Positions 46,749 to 59,688 of a stretch of DNA of 64,000 bases are shown piece by piece. The notes beneath the pieces were generated by a model, which was not told where the DNA came from, did no database searches, and saw only the letters and a program-made list of their open reading frames with translations. The DNA lies in assembly GCF_050908995.1 (NCBI RefSeq), contig NC_135118.1, positions 434,001 to 498,000 of the forward strand, written 5' to 3'. This stretch comes from Andrena cerasifolii (Eukaryota; Arthropoda; Insecta; Hymenoptera; Andrenidae). Positions within the stretch are counted from its first letter, which is position 1. The number at the start of each line of letters is the position of its first letter. A program made the translations under genes and the position numbers.

Positions 46749-47842
46749 AGTATACCTCTTTCCACTTCATGTTCTCCTGATATATTGGACAAAATCTGGC
46801 GAAAATTTTCAGAATGCACAAAATTGGGCTTTGTAACAGGCGAACATGCCGTCGAAAGAGATGGCACAAAATAACGTCTCCGGAGAGCAAATCAAATAGC
46901 GAGAAGCGCAGATGTTTCGACTGTTTAACGAAGAGATGCAGAATTTTCGAACGCGCCTTGAAAGGCCTGCGCCTCATATTTGCAACTTTAAGGCGATGCC
47001 TTTGATGCTAAATTTTTAGTATACCTCTTTCCGCTTCATGTTCTCCTGATATATTGGCCAAAATCTGGCGAAAATTTTCAGAATGCACAAAATTGGGTTT
47101 TGTAACAGGAGAACATGCCGTCGAAAGAGATGGCACAAAGTAACGTCTCCGGAGAGCAAATCAAATAGCGAGAAGCGCAGATGTTTCGAGACCGTGACTG
47201 TTTAACGAACAGACGCATAATTTTCGAGCGCCTCTTGAAAGGCCTGCGCCTCATATTTGCAACTTTAAGGCGATGCCTTTGATGCTAAATTTTTAGTATA
47301 CCTCTTTCCACTTCATGTTCTCCTGATATATTGGCCAAAATCTGGCGAAAATTTTCAGAATGCACAAAATTGGGTTTTGTAACAGGAGAACATGCCGTCG
47401 AAAGCGATGGCACAAAGTAACGTCTCCGGAAAGCAAATCAAAGAGCGAGAAGTGGCGCAGATGTTTGGAGACAGTGACTGTTTAACGAACAGACGCATAA
47501 TTTTCGAGCGCCTCTTGAAAGGCCTGCGCCTCTTATTTGCAACATCAAGGCCATGGCTTTGAAGCTGAAATTTAGTATACCTCTTTCCACTTCATGTTCT
47601 CCTGATATATTGGCCAAAATCAGGCGAAAATTTTCAGAATGCACAAAATTGGGTTTTGTAACAGGAGAACATGCCGTCGAAAGCGATGGCACAAAATAAC
47701 GTGTCCAGAGAGCAAATCAAATAGCGAGAAGCGCAGATGTTTCGACTGTTTAACGAAGAGATGCAGAATTTTCGAACGCGCCTTGAAAGGCCTGCGCCTC
47801 ATATTTGCAACTCTAAGGCGATGCCTTTGATGCTAAATTTTT
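46749..47842. repeat. (H/D)-B-C-D, third partial copy (1,094 bp)
   Basis: Units start at 46749, 47018, 47295 and 47574. They correspond to 39890..40983, including the gtgtccagag D. New changes are caggcgaacatg in the right dyad arm near 46840 and caacatcaagg near 47541. Confidence 0.9.
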
Positions 47843-48932
47843 AGTATACCTCTTTCCGCTTCATGTTCTCCTGATATATTGGCCAAAATCTGGCGAAAAT
47901 TTTCAGAATGCACAAAATTGGGTTTTGTAACAGGAGAACATGCCGTCGAAAGATATGGCACAAAGTAACGTCTCCGGAGAGCAAATCAAATAGCGAGAAG
48001 CGCAGATGTTTCGAGACCGTGACTGTTTAACGAACAGACGCATAATTTGCGAGCGCCTCTTGAAAGGCCTGCGCCTCATATTTGCAACTTTAAGGCGATG
48101 CCTTAAATGCTGAAATTTAGTATACCTCTTTCCACTTCATGTTCTCCTGATATATTGGCCAAAATCAGGCGAAAATTTTCAGAATGCACAAAATTGGGTT
48201 TTGTAACAGGAGAACATGCCGTCGAAAGCGATGGCACAAAGTAACGTCTCCGGAGAGCAAATCAAAGAGCGAGAAGCGCAGATGTTTCGACTGTTTAACG
48301 AAGAGATGCAGAATTTTCGAACGCGCGTTGAAAGGCCTGCGCCTCATATTTGCAACTCTAAGGCGATGCCTTTGATGCTAAATTTTTAGTATACCTCTTT
48401 CCGCTTCATGTTCTCCTGATATATTGGCCAAAATCTGGCGAAAATTTTCAGAATGCACAAAATTGGGTTTTGTAACAGGAGAACATGCCGTCGAAAGATA
48501 TGGCACAAAGTAACGTCTCCGGAGAGCAAATCAAATAGCGAGAAGCGCAGATGTTTCGAGACCGTGACTGTTTAACGAACAGACGCATAATTTGCGAGCG
48601 CCTCTTGAAAGGCCTGCGCCTCATATTTGCAACTTTAAGGCGATGCCTTAAATGCTGAAATTTAGTATACCTCTTTCCACTTCATGTTCTCCTGATATAT
48701 TGGCCAAAATCAGGCGAAAATTTTCAGAATGCACAAAATTGGGTTTTGTAACAGGAGAACATGCCGTCGAAAGCGATGGCACAAAGTAACGTCTCCGGAG
48801 AGCAAATCAAAGAGCGAGAAGCGCAGATGTTTCGACTGTTTAACGAAGAGATGCAGAATTTTCGAACGCGCGTTGAAAGGCCTGCGCCTCATATTTGCCA
48901 CTCTAAGGCGATGCCTTTGATGCTAAATTTTT
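47843..48932. repeat. Tandem dimer B*-short, two copies of 545 bp
   Basis: Copy 1 is 47843..48387 and copy 2 is 48388..48932. Each has a 276-bp B* with the private gatatggc and atttgcgagcg, then a 269-bp unit with an unusual combination: aaagagcgag from long classes joined to gaagcgcag and gtttcgactg of short classes. The copies differ near the end: gcaactctaagg then ccgcttc in the first, gccactctaagg then ccacatc in the second. Confidence 0.92.
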
Positions 48933-49771
48933 AGTATACCTCTTTCCACATCATGTTCTCCTGATATATTGGCCAAAATCAGGCGAAAATTTTCAGAATG
49001 CACAAAATTGGGTTTTGTAACAGGAGAACATGCCGTCGAAAGCGATGGCACAAAGTAACGTCTCCGGAAAGCAAATCAAATAGCGAGAAGTGGCGCAGAT
49101 GTTTGGAGACAGTGACTGTTTAACGAACAGACGCATAATTTTCGAGCGCCTCTTGAAAGGCCTGCGCCTCATATTTGCAACTTTAAGGCGATGCCTTTGA
49201 TGCTAAATTTTTAGTATACCTCTTTCCGCTTCATGTTCTCCAGATATATTGGCCAAAATCTGGCGAAAATTTTCAGAATGCACAAAATTGGGTTTTGTAA
49301 CAGGAGAACATGCCGTCGAAAGAGATGGCACAAAGTAACGTCGCCGGAGAGCAAATCAAACAGCGAGAAGTGGCGCAGATGTTTGGAGACAGTGACTGTT
49401 TAACGAACAGACGCATAATTTTCGAGCGCCTCTTGAAAGGCCTGCGCCTCTTATGTGCAACTTCAAGGCCATGCCTTAAATGCTGAAATTTAGTATACCT
49501 CTTTCCACTTCATGTTCTCCTGATATATTGGACAAAATCTGGCGAAAATTTTCAGAATGCACAAAATTGGGCTTTGTAACAGGAGAACATGCCGTCGAAA
49601 GCGATGGCACAAAGTAACGTCTCCGGAAAGCAAATCAAATAGCGAGAAGTGGCGCAGATGTTTGGAGACAGTGACTGTTTAACGAACAGACGCATAATTT
49701 TCGAGCGCCTCTTGAAAGGCCTGCGCCTCATATTTGCAACTTTAAGGCGATGCCTTTGATGCTAAATTTTT
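48933..49771. repeat. A-(E/G*)-(H/A) (839 bp)
   Basis: Units start at 48933, 49213 and 49492. Both 280-bp units end in gatgctaaattttt and are followed by ctccagatat in place of ctcctgatat, a shared change in the left dyad arm of the next unit. The unit at 49492 has an H left half (ttggacaaa, gggctttg) and an A right half. Its switch point lies between 49572 and 49602. Confidence 0.9.
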
Positions 49772-52700
49772 AGTATACCTCTTTCCGCTTCATGTTCTCC
49801 AGATATATTGGCCAAAATCTGGCGAAAATTTTCAGAATGCACAAAATTGGGTTTTGTAACAGGAGAACATGCCGTCGAAAGAGATGGCACAAAGTAACGT
49901 CTCCGGAAAGCAAATCAAAGAGCGAGAAGTGGCGCAGATGTTTCGAGACCGTGACTGTTTAACGAACAGACGCATAATTTTCGAGCGCCTCTTGAAAGGC
50001 CTGCGCCTCTTATTTGCAACTTTAAGGCCATGCATTTGAAGCTGAAATTTAGTATACCTCTTTCCACTTCATGTTCTCCTGATATATTGGCCAAAATCAG
50101 GCGAAAATTTTCAGAATGCACAAAATTGGGTTTTGTAACAGGAGAACATGCCGTCGAAAGCGATGGCACAAAGTAACGTCTCCGGAAAGCAAATCAAAGA
50201 GCGAGAAGTGGCGCAGCTGTTTCGAGACAGTGACTGTTTAACGAACAGACGCATAATTTTCGAGCGCCTCTTGAAAGGCCTGCGCCTCTTATGTGCAACT
50301 TCAAGGCCATGCCTTAAATGCTGAAATTTAGTATACCTCTTTCCACTTCATGTTCTCCTGATATATTGGACAAAATCTGGCGAAAATTTTCAGAATGCAC
50401 AAAATTGGGCTTTGTAACAGGAGAACATGCCGTCGAAAGAGATGGCACAAAATAACGTCTCCGGAGAGCAAATCAAATAGCGAGAAGCGCAGATGTTTCG
50501 ACTGTTTAACGAAGAGATGCAGAATTTTCGAACGCGCGTTGAAAGGCCTGCGCCTCATATTTGCCACTCTAAGGCGATGCCTTTGATGCTAAATTTTTAG
50601 TATACCTCTTTCCACATCATGTTCTCCTGATATATTGGCCAAAATCAGGCGAAAATTTTCAGAATGCACAAAATTGGGTTTTGTAACAGGAGAACATGCC
50701 GTCGAAAGCGATGGCACAAAGTAACGTCTCCGGAAAGCAAATCAAAGAGCGAGAAGTGGCGCAGATGTTTCGAGACCGTGACTGTTTAACGAACAGTCGC
50801 ATAATTTTCGAGCGCCTCTTGAAAGGCCTGCGCCTCTTATTTGCAACTTTAAGGCCATGCCTTTGAAGCTGAAATTTAGTATACCTCTTTCCACTTCATG
50901 TTCTCCTGATATATTGGCCAAAATCAGGCGAAAATTTTCAGAATGCACAAAATTGGGTTTTGTAACAGGAGAACATGCCGTCGAAAGCGATGGCACAAAG
51001 TAACGTCTCCGGAAAGCAAATCAAAGAGCGAGAAGTGGCGCAGCTGTTTCGAGACAGTGACTGTTTAACGAACAGACGCATAATTTTCGAGCGCCTCTTG
51101 AAAGGCCTGCGCCTCTTATGTGCAACTTCAAGGCCATGCCTTAAATGCTGAAATTTAGTATACCTCTTTCCACTTCATGTTCTCCTGATATATTGGACAA
51201 AATCTGGCGAAAATTTTCAGAATGCACAAAATTGGGCTTTGTAACAGGAGAACATGCCGTCGAAAGAGATGGCACAAAATAACGTCTCCGGAGAGCAAAT
51301 CAAATAGCGAGAAGCGCAGATGTTTCGACTGTTTAACGAAGAGATGCAGAATTTTCGAACGCGCCTTGAAAGGCCTGCGCCTCATATTTGCCACTCTAAG
51401 GCGATGCCTTTGATGCTAAATTTTTAGTATACCTCTTTCCACATCATGTTCTCCTGATATATTGGCCAAAATCAGGCGAAAATTTTCAGAATGCACAAAA
51501 TTGGGTTTTGTAACAGGAGAACATGCCGTCGAAAGCGATGGCACAAAGTAACGTCTCCGGAAAGCAAATGAAATAGCGAGAAGTGGCGCAGATGTTTGGA
51601 GACAGTGACTGTTTAACGAACAGACGCATAATTTGCGAGCGCCTCTTGAAAGGCCTGCGCCTCATATTTGCAACTTTAAGGCGATGCCTTTGATGCTGAA
51701 TTTTTAGTATACCTCTTTCCACTTCATGTTCTCCTGATATATTGGCCAAAATCAGGCGAAAATTTTCAGAATGCACAAAATTGGGTTTTGTAACAGGAGA
51801 ACATGCCGTCGAAAGCGATGGCACAAAGCAACGTCTCCGGAGAGCAAATCAAATAGCGAGAAGCGCAGATGTTTCGACTGTTTAACGAAGAGATGCAGAA
51901 TTTTCGAACGCGCCTTGAAAGGCCTGCGCCTCATATTTGCAACTTTAAGGCGATGCCTTTGATGCTAAATTTTTAGTATACCTCTTTCCGCTTCATGTTC
52001 TCCTGATATATTGGCCAAAATCTGGCGAAAATTTTCAGAATGCACAAAATTGGGTTTTGTAACAGGAGAACATGCCGTCGAAAGAGATGGCACAAAGTAA
52101 CGTCTCCGGAGAGCAAATCAAATAGCGAGAAGCGCAGATGTTTCGAGACCGTGACTGTTTAACGAACAGACGCATAATTTTCGAGCGCCTCTTGAAAGGC
52201 CTGCGCCTCATATTTGCAACTTTAAGGCGATGCCTTTGATGCTAAATTTTTAGTATACCTATTTCCACTTCATGTTCTCCTGATATATTGGCCAAAATCT
52301 GGCGAAAATTTTCAGAATGCACAAAATTGGGTTTTGTAAAAGGAGAACATGCCGTCGAAAGCGATGGCACAAAGTAACGTCTCCGGAAAGCAAATCAAAG
52401 AGCGAGAAGTGGCGCAGATGTTTGGAGACAGTGACTGTTTAACGAACAGACGCATAATTTTCGAGCGCCTCTTGAAAGGCCTGCGCCTCTTATTTGCAAC
52501 TTCAAGGCCATGGCTTTGAAGCTGAAATTTAGTATACCTCGTTCCACTTCATGTTCTCCTGATATATTAGCCAAAATCAGGCGAAAATTTTCAGAATGCA
52601 CAAAATTGGGTTTTGTAACAGGAGAACATGCCGTCGAAAGCGATGGCACAAAATAACGTGTCCGGAGAGCAAATCAAATAGCGAGAAGCGCAGATGTTTC

Positions 52701-52799
52701 GACTGTTTAACGAAGAGATGCAGAATTTTCGAACGCGCCTTGAAAGGCCTGCGCTTCATATTTGCAACTCTAAGGCCATGCCTTTGATGCTAAATTTTT
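49772..52799. repeat. 3,028-bp block F-G*-H-F-G*-H-A-D-B-C-D, first copy
   Basis: Units start at 49772, 50051, 50330, 50599, 50878, 51157, 51426, 51706, 51975, 52252 and 52531. Private markers shared with the second copy are aaatgaaatagcg in A, aaagcaacgtc in D, tacctatttcc in C and gcgcttcat in the last D. Changes private to this copy include gcatttgaag near 50031, aacagtcgc near 50794 and atttgcgagc in the A at 51426. Confidence 0.93.
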
Positions 52800-54736
52800 A
52801 GTATACCTCTTTCCGCTTCATGTTCTCCTGATATATTGGCCAAAATCTGGCGAAAATTTTCAGAATGCACAAAATTGGGTTTTGTAACAGGAGAACATGC
52901 CGTCGAAAGAGATGGCACAAAGTAACGTCTCCGGAGAGCAAATCAAATAGCGAGAAGCGCAGATGTTTCGAGACCGTGACTGTTTAACGAACAGACGCAT
53001 AATTTTCGAGCGCCTCTTGAAAGGCCTGCGCCTCATATTTGCAACTTTAAGGCGATGCCTTTGATGCTAAATTTTTAGTATACCTCTTTCCACTTCATGT
53101 TCTCCTGATATATTGGCCAAAATCTGGCGAAAATTTTCAGAATGCACAAAATTGGGTTTTGTAAAAGGAGAACATGCCGTCGAAAGCGATGGCACAAAGT
53201 AACGTCTCCGGAAAGCAAATCAAAGAGCGAGAAGTGGCGCAGATGTTTGGAGACAGTGACTGTTTAACGAACAGACGCATAATTTTCGAGCGCCTCTTGA
53301 AAGGCCTGCGCCTCTTATTTGCAACTTCAAGGCCATGGCTTTGAAGCTGAAATTTAGTATACCTCGTTCCACTTCATGTTCTCCTGATATATTGGCCAAA
53401 ATCAGGCGAAAATTTTCAGAATGCACAGAATTGGGTTTTGTAACAGGAGAACATGCCGTCGAAAGCGATGGCACAAAATAACGTGTCCGGAGAGCAAATC
53501 AAATAGCGAGAAGCGCAGATGTTTCGACTGTTTAACGAAGAGATGCAGAATTTTCGAACGCGCCTTGAAAGGCCTGCTCCTCATATTTGCAACTCTAAGG
53601 CGATGCCTTTGATGCTAAATTTTTAGTATACCTCTTTCCGCTTCATGTTCTCCTGATATATTGGCCAAAATCTGGCGAAAATTTTCAGAATGCACAAAAT
53701 TGGGTTTTGTAAAAGGAGAACATGCCGTCGAAAGCGATGGCACAAAGTAACGTCTCCGGAGAGCAAATCAAATAGCGAGAAGCGCAGATGTTTCGAGACC
53801 GTGACTGTTTAACGAACAGACGCATAATTTTCGAGCGCCTCTTGAAAGGCCTGCGCCTCATATTTGCAACTTTAAGGCGATGCCTTTGATGCTAAATTTT
53901 TAGTATACCTCTTTCCACTTCATGTTCTCCTGATATATTGGCCAAAATCTGGCGAAAATTTTCAGAATGCACAAAATTGGGTTTTGTAAAAGGAGAACAT
54001 GCCGTCGAAAGCGATGGCACAAAGTAACGTCTCCGGAAAGCAAATCAAAGAGCGAGAAGTGGCGCAGATGTTTGGAGACAGTGACTGTTTAACGAACAGA
54101 CGCATAATTTTCGAGCGCCTCTTGAAAGGCCTGCGCCTCTTATTTGCAACTTCAAGGCCATGGCTTTGAAGCTGAAATTTAGTATACCTCTTTCCACTTC
54201 ATGTTCTCCTGATATATTGGCCAAAATCAGGCGAAAATTTTCAGAATGCACAAAATTGGGTTTTGTAACAGGAGAACATGCCGTCGAAAGATATGGCACA
54301 AAGTAACGTCTCCGGAGAGCAAATCAAATAGCGAGAAGCGCAGATGTTTCGAGACCGTGACTGTTTAACGAACAGACGCATAATTTTCGAGCGCCTCTTG
54401 AAAGGCCTGCGCCTCATATTTGCAACTTTAAGGCGATGCCTTTGATGCTAAATTTTTAGAATACCTCTTTCCACTTCATGTTCTCCTGATATATTGGCCA
54501 AAATCTGGCGAAAATTTTCAGAATGCACAAAATTGGGTTTTGTAAAAGGAGAACATGCCGTCGAAAGCGATGGCACAAAGTAACGTCTCCGGAAAGCAAA
54601 TCAAAGAGCGAGAAGTGGCGCAGATGTTTGGAGACAGTGACTGTTTAACGAACAGACGCATAATTTTCGAGCGCCTCTTGAAAGGCCTGCGCCTCTTATT
54701 TGCAACTTCAAGGCCATGGCTTTGAAGCTGAAATTT
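51975..54736. repeat. B-C-D trimers decaying to B-C dimers
   Basis: This stretch overlaps the end of the 3,028-bp block. Units start at 51975, 52252, 52531, 52800, 53077, 53356, 53625, 53902, 54181 and 54458: B-C-D, B-C-D, B-C, B-C. The trimer is 825 bp and the dimer 556 bp. The C or D after a C commonly begins tacctcgttcc. The D at 53356 has cacagaattggg and cctgctcctc, as at 41261 and 45377. The boundary at 54458 reads agaatacc. Confidence 0.92.
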
Positions 54737-56102
54737 AGTATACCTCGTTCCACTTCATGTTCTCCTGATATATTGGCCAAAATCAGGCGAAAATTTTCAG
54801 AATGCACAAAATTGGGTTTTGTAACAGGAGAACATGCCGTCGAAAGCGATGGCACAAAGTAACGTCTCCGGAAAGCAAATCAAAGAGCGAGAAGCGCAGA
54901 TGTTTCGACTGTTTAACGAAGAGATGCAGAATTTTCGAACGCGCGTTGAAAGGCCTGCGCCTCATATTTGCCACTCTAAGGCGATGCCTTTGATGCTAAA
55001 TTTTTAGTATACCTCTTTCCACATCATGTTCTCCTGATATATTGGCCAAAATCAGGCGAAAATTTTCAGAATGCACAAAATTGGGTTTTGTAACAGGAGA
55101 ACATGCCGTCGAAAGCGATGGCACAAAGTAACGTCTCCGGAAAGCAAATCAAATAGCGAGAAGTGGCGCAGATGTTTGGAGACAGTGACTGTTTAACGAA
55201 CAGACGCATAATTTTCGAGCGCCTCTTGAAAGGCCTGCGCCTCATATTTGCAACTTTAAGGCGATGCCTTTGATGCTGAATTTTTAGTATACCTCTTTCC
55301 ACTTCATGTTCTCCTGATATATTGGCCAAAATCAGGCGAAAATTTTCAGAATCCACAAAATTGGGTTTTGTAACAGGAGAACATGCCGTCGAAAGCGATG
55401 GCACAAAGTAACGTCTCCGGAGAGCAAATCAAATAGCGAGAAGCGCAGATGTTTCGACTGTTTAACGAAGAGATGCAGAATTTTCGAACGCGCCTTGAAA
55501 GGCCTGCGCCTCATATTTGCAACTTTAAGGCGATGCCTTTGATGCTAAATTTTTAGTATACCTCTTTCCGCTTCATGTTCTCCTGATATATTGGCCAAAA
55601 TCTGGCGAAAATTTTCAGAATGCACAAAATTGGGTTTTGTAACAGGAGAACATGCCGTCGAAAGAGATGGCACAAAGTAACGTCGCCGGAGAGCAAATCA
55701 AACAGCGAGAAGTGGCGCAGATGTTTGGAGACAGTGACTGTTTAACGAACAGACGCATACTTTTCGAGCGCCTCTTGAAAGGCCTGCGCCTCTTATGTGC
55801 AACTTCAAGGCCATGCCTTAAATGCTGAAATTTAGTATACCTCTTTCCACTTCATGTTCTCCTGATATATTGGACAAAATCTGGCGAAAATTTTCAGAAT
55901 GCACAAAATTGGGCTTTGTAACAGGAGAACATGCCGTCGAAAGAGATGGCACAAAATAACGTCTCCGGAGAGCAAATCAAATAGCGAGAAGCGCAGATGT
56001 TTCGACTGTTTAACGAAGAGATGCAGAATTTTCGAACGCGCGTTGAAAGGCCTGCGGATCATATTTGCCACTCTAAGGCGATGCCTTTGATGCTAAATTT
56101 TT
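54737..56102. repeat. H-A-D-(E/G*)-H (1,366 bp)
   Basis: Units start at 54737, 55006, 55286, 55555 and 55834. The short unit at 54737 has aaagagcgag, like the 545-bp dimer units. The D at 55286 has gaatccac in place of gaatgcac. The H at 55834 has cctgcggatc, and ctgaaatatt follows it. Confidence 0.9.
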
Positions 56103-59100
56103 AGTATACCTCTTTCCACATCATGTTCTCCTGAAATATTGGCCAAAATCAGGCGAAAATTTTCAGAATGCACAAAATTGGGTTTTGTAACAGGAGAACA
56201 TGCCGTCGAAAGCGATGGCACAAAGTAACGTCTGCGGAAAGCAAATCAAAGAGCGAGAAGTGGCGCAGATGTTTCGAGACCGTGACTGTTTAACGAACAG
56301 ACGCATAATTTTCGAGCGCCTCTTGAAAGGCCTGCGCCTCTTATTTGCAACTTTAAGGCCATGCCTTTGAAGCTGAAATTTAGTATACCTCTTTCCACTT
56401 CATGTTCTCCTGATATATTGGCCAAAATCAGGCGAAAATTTTCAGAATGCACAAAATTGGGTTTTGTAACAGGAGAACATGCCGTCGAAAGCGATGGCAC
56501 AAAGTAACGTCTCCGGAAAGCAAATCAAAGAGCGAGAAGTGGCGCAGCTGTTTCGAGACAGTGACTGTTTAACGAACAGACGCATAATTTTCGAGCGCCT
56601 CTTGAAAGGCCTGCGCCTCTTATGTGCAACTTCAAGGCCATGCCTTAAATGCTGAAATTTAGTATACCTCTTTCCACTTCATGTTCTCCTGATATATTGG
56701 ACAAAATCTGGCGAAAATTTTCAGAATGCACAAAATTGGGCTTTGTAACAGGAGAACATGCCGTCGAAAGAGATGGCACAAAATAACGTCTCCGGAGAGC
56801 AAATCAAATAGCGAGAAGCGCAGATGTTTCGACTGTTTAACGAAGAGATGCAGAATTTTCGAACGCGCGTTGAAAGGCCTGCGCCTCATATTTGCCACTC
56901 TAAGGCGATGCCTTTGATGCTAAATTTTTAGTATACCTCTTTCCACATCATGTTCTCCTGATATATTGGCCAAAATCAGGCGAAAATTTTCAGAATGCAC
57001 AAAATTGGGTTTTGTAACAGGAGAACATGCCGTCGAAAGCGATGGCACAAAGTAACGTCTCCGGAAAGCAAATCAAAGAGCGAGAAGTGGCGCAGATGTT
57101 TCGAGACCGTGACTGTTTAACGAACAGACGCATAATTTTCGAGCGCCTCTTGAAAGGCCTGCGCCTCTTATTTGCAACTTTAAGGCCATGCCTTTGAAGC
57201 TGAAATTTAGTATACCTCTTTCCACTTCATGTTCTCCTGATATATTGGCCAAAATCAGGCGAAAATTTTCAGAATGCACAAAATTGGGTTTTGTAACAGG
57301 AGAACATGCCGTCGAAAGCGATGGCACAAAGTAACGTCTCCGGAAAGCAAATCAAAGAGCGAGAAGTGGCGCAGCTGTTTCGAGACAGTGACTGTTTAAC
57401 GAAAAGACGCATAATTTTCGAGCGCCTCTTGAAAGGCCTGCGCCTCTTATGTGCAACTTCAAGGCCATGCCTTAAATGCTGAAATTTAGTATACCTCTTT
57501 CCACTTCATGTTCTCCTGATATATTGGACAAAATCTGGCGAAAATTTTCAGAATGCACAAAATTGGGCTTTGTAACAGGAGAACATGCCGTCGAAAGAGA
57601 TGGCACAAAATAACGTCTCCGGAGAGCAAATCAAATAGCGAGAAGCGCAGATGTTTCGACTGTTTAACGAAGAGATGCAGAATTTTCGAACGCGCCTTGA
57701 AAGGCCTGCGCCTCATATTTGCCACTCTAAGGCGATGCCTTTGATGCTAAATTTTTAGTATACCTCTTTCCACATCATGTTCTCCTGATATATTGGCCAA
57801 AATCAGGCGAAAATTTTCAGAATGCACAAAATTGGGTTTTGTAACAGGAGAACATGCCGTCGAAAGCGATGGCACAAAGTAACGTCTCCGGAAAGCAAAT
57901 GAAATAGCGAGAAGTGGCGCAGATATTTGGAGACAGTGACTGTTTAACGAACAGACGCATAATTTTCGAGCGCCTCTTGAAAGGCCTGCGCCTCATATTT
58001 GCAACTTTAAGGCGATGCCTTTGATGCTGAATTTTTAGTATACCTCTTTCCACTTCATGTTCTCCTGATATATTGGCCAAAATCAGGCGAAAATTTTCAG
58101 AATGCACAAAATTGGGTTTTGTAACAGGAGAACATGCCGTCGAAAGCGATGGCACAAAGCAACGTCTCCGGAGAGCAAATCAAATAGCGAGAAGCGCAGA
58201 TGTTTCGACTGTTTAACGAAGAGATGCAGAATTTTCGAACGCGCCTTGAAAGGCCTGCGCCTCATATTTGCAACTTTAAGGCGATGCCTTTGATGCTAAA
58301 TTTTTAGTATACCTCTTTCCGCTTCATGTTCTCCTGATATATTGGCCAAAATCTGGCGAAAATTTTCAGAATGCACAAAATTGGGTTTTGTAACAGGAGA
58401 ACATGCCGTCGAAAGAGATGGCACAAAGTAACGTCTCCGGAGAGCAAATCAAATAGCGAGAAGCGCAGATGTTTCGAGACCGTGACTGTTTAACGAACAG
58501 ACGCATAATTTTCGAGCGCCTCTTGAAAGGCCTGCGCCTCATATTTGCAACTTTAAGGCGATGCCTTTGATGCTAAATTTTTAGTATACCTATTTCCACT
58601 TCATGTTCTCCTGATATATTGGCCAAAATCTGGCGAAAATTTTCAGAATGCACAAAATTGGGTTTTGTAAAAGGAGAACATGCCGTCGAAAGCGATGGCA
58701 CAAAGTAACGTCTCCGGAAAGCAAATCAAAGAGCGAGAAGTGGCGCAGATGTTTGGAGACAGTGACTGTTTAACGAACAGACGCATAATTTTCGAGCGCC
58801 TATTGAAAGGCCTGCGCCTCTTATTTGCAACTTCAAGGCCATGGCTTTGAAGCTGAAATTTAGTATACCTCGTTCCACTTCATGTTCTCCTGATATATTG
58901 GCCAAAATCAGGCGAAAATTTTCAGAATGCACAAAATTGGGTTTTGTAACAGGAGAACATGCCGTCGAAAGCGATGGCACAAAATAACGTGTCCGGAGAG
59001 CAAATCAAATAGCGAGAAGCGCAGATGTTTCGACTGTTTAACGAAGAGATGCAGAATTTTCGAACGCGCCTTGAAAGGCCTGCGCTTCATATTTGCAACT

Positions 59101-59130
59101 CTAAGGCCATGCCTTTGATGCTAAATTTTT
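56103..59130. repeat. 3,028-bp block F-G*-H-F-G*-H-A-D-B-C-D, second copy
   Basis: Units start at 56103, 56382, 56661, 56930, 57209, 57488, 57757, 58037, 58306, 58583 and 58862, offset exactly 6,331 bp from 49772..52799. The shared private markers are those listed for the first copy. Changes private to this copy include gtctgcgg near 56232, gaaaagacg near 57401, gatatttgg near 57923 and the gcctattg near 58799. Confidence 0.94.
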
Positions 59131-59688
59131 AGTATACCTCTTTCCGCTTCATGTTCTCCTGATATATTGGCCAAAATCTGGCGAAAATTTTCAGAATGCA
59201 CAAAATTGGGTTTTGTAAAAGGAGAACATGCCGTCGAAAGCGATGGCACAAAGTAACGTCTCCGGAAAGCAAATCAAAGAGCGAGAAGTGGCGCAGCTGT
59301 TTCGAGACAGTGACTGTTTAACGAACAGACGCATAATTTTCGAGCGCCTCTTGAAAGGCCTGCGCCTCATATTTGCAACTTTAAGGCGATGCCTTAAATG
59401 CTGAAATTTAGTATACCTCTTTCCACTTCATGTTCTCCTGATATATTGGCCAAAATCAGGCGAAAATTTTCAGAATGCACAAAATTGGGTTTTGTAACAG
59501 GAGAACATGCCGTCGAAAGCGATGGCACAAAGTAACGTCTCCGGAAAGCAAATCAAAGAGCGAGAAGTGGCGCAGCTGTTTCGAGACAGTGACTGTTTAA
59601 CGAACAGACGCATAATTTTCGAGCGCCTCTTGAAAGGCCTGCGCCTCTTATGTGCAACTTCAAGGCCATGCCTTAAATGCTGAAATTT
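59131..59688. repeat. Two G* type units (558 bp)
   Basis: Units start at 59131 and 59410. The first has gcagctg on the left but a B*-like right half (cctcatatttgcaactttaagg, ccttaaatg), so it is a G*/B* chimera of G length. The second is an ordinary G* and is followed, as usual, by H. Confidence 0.88.
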
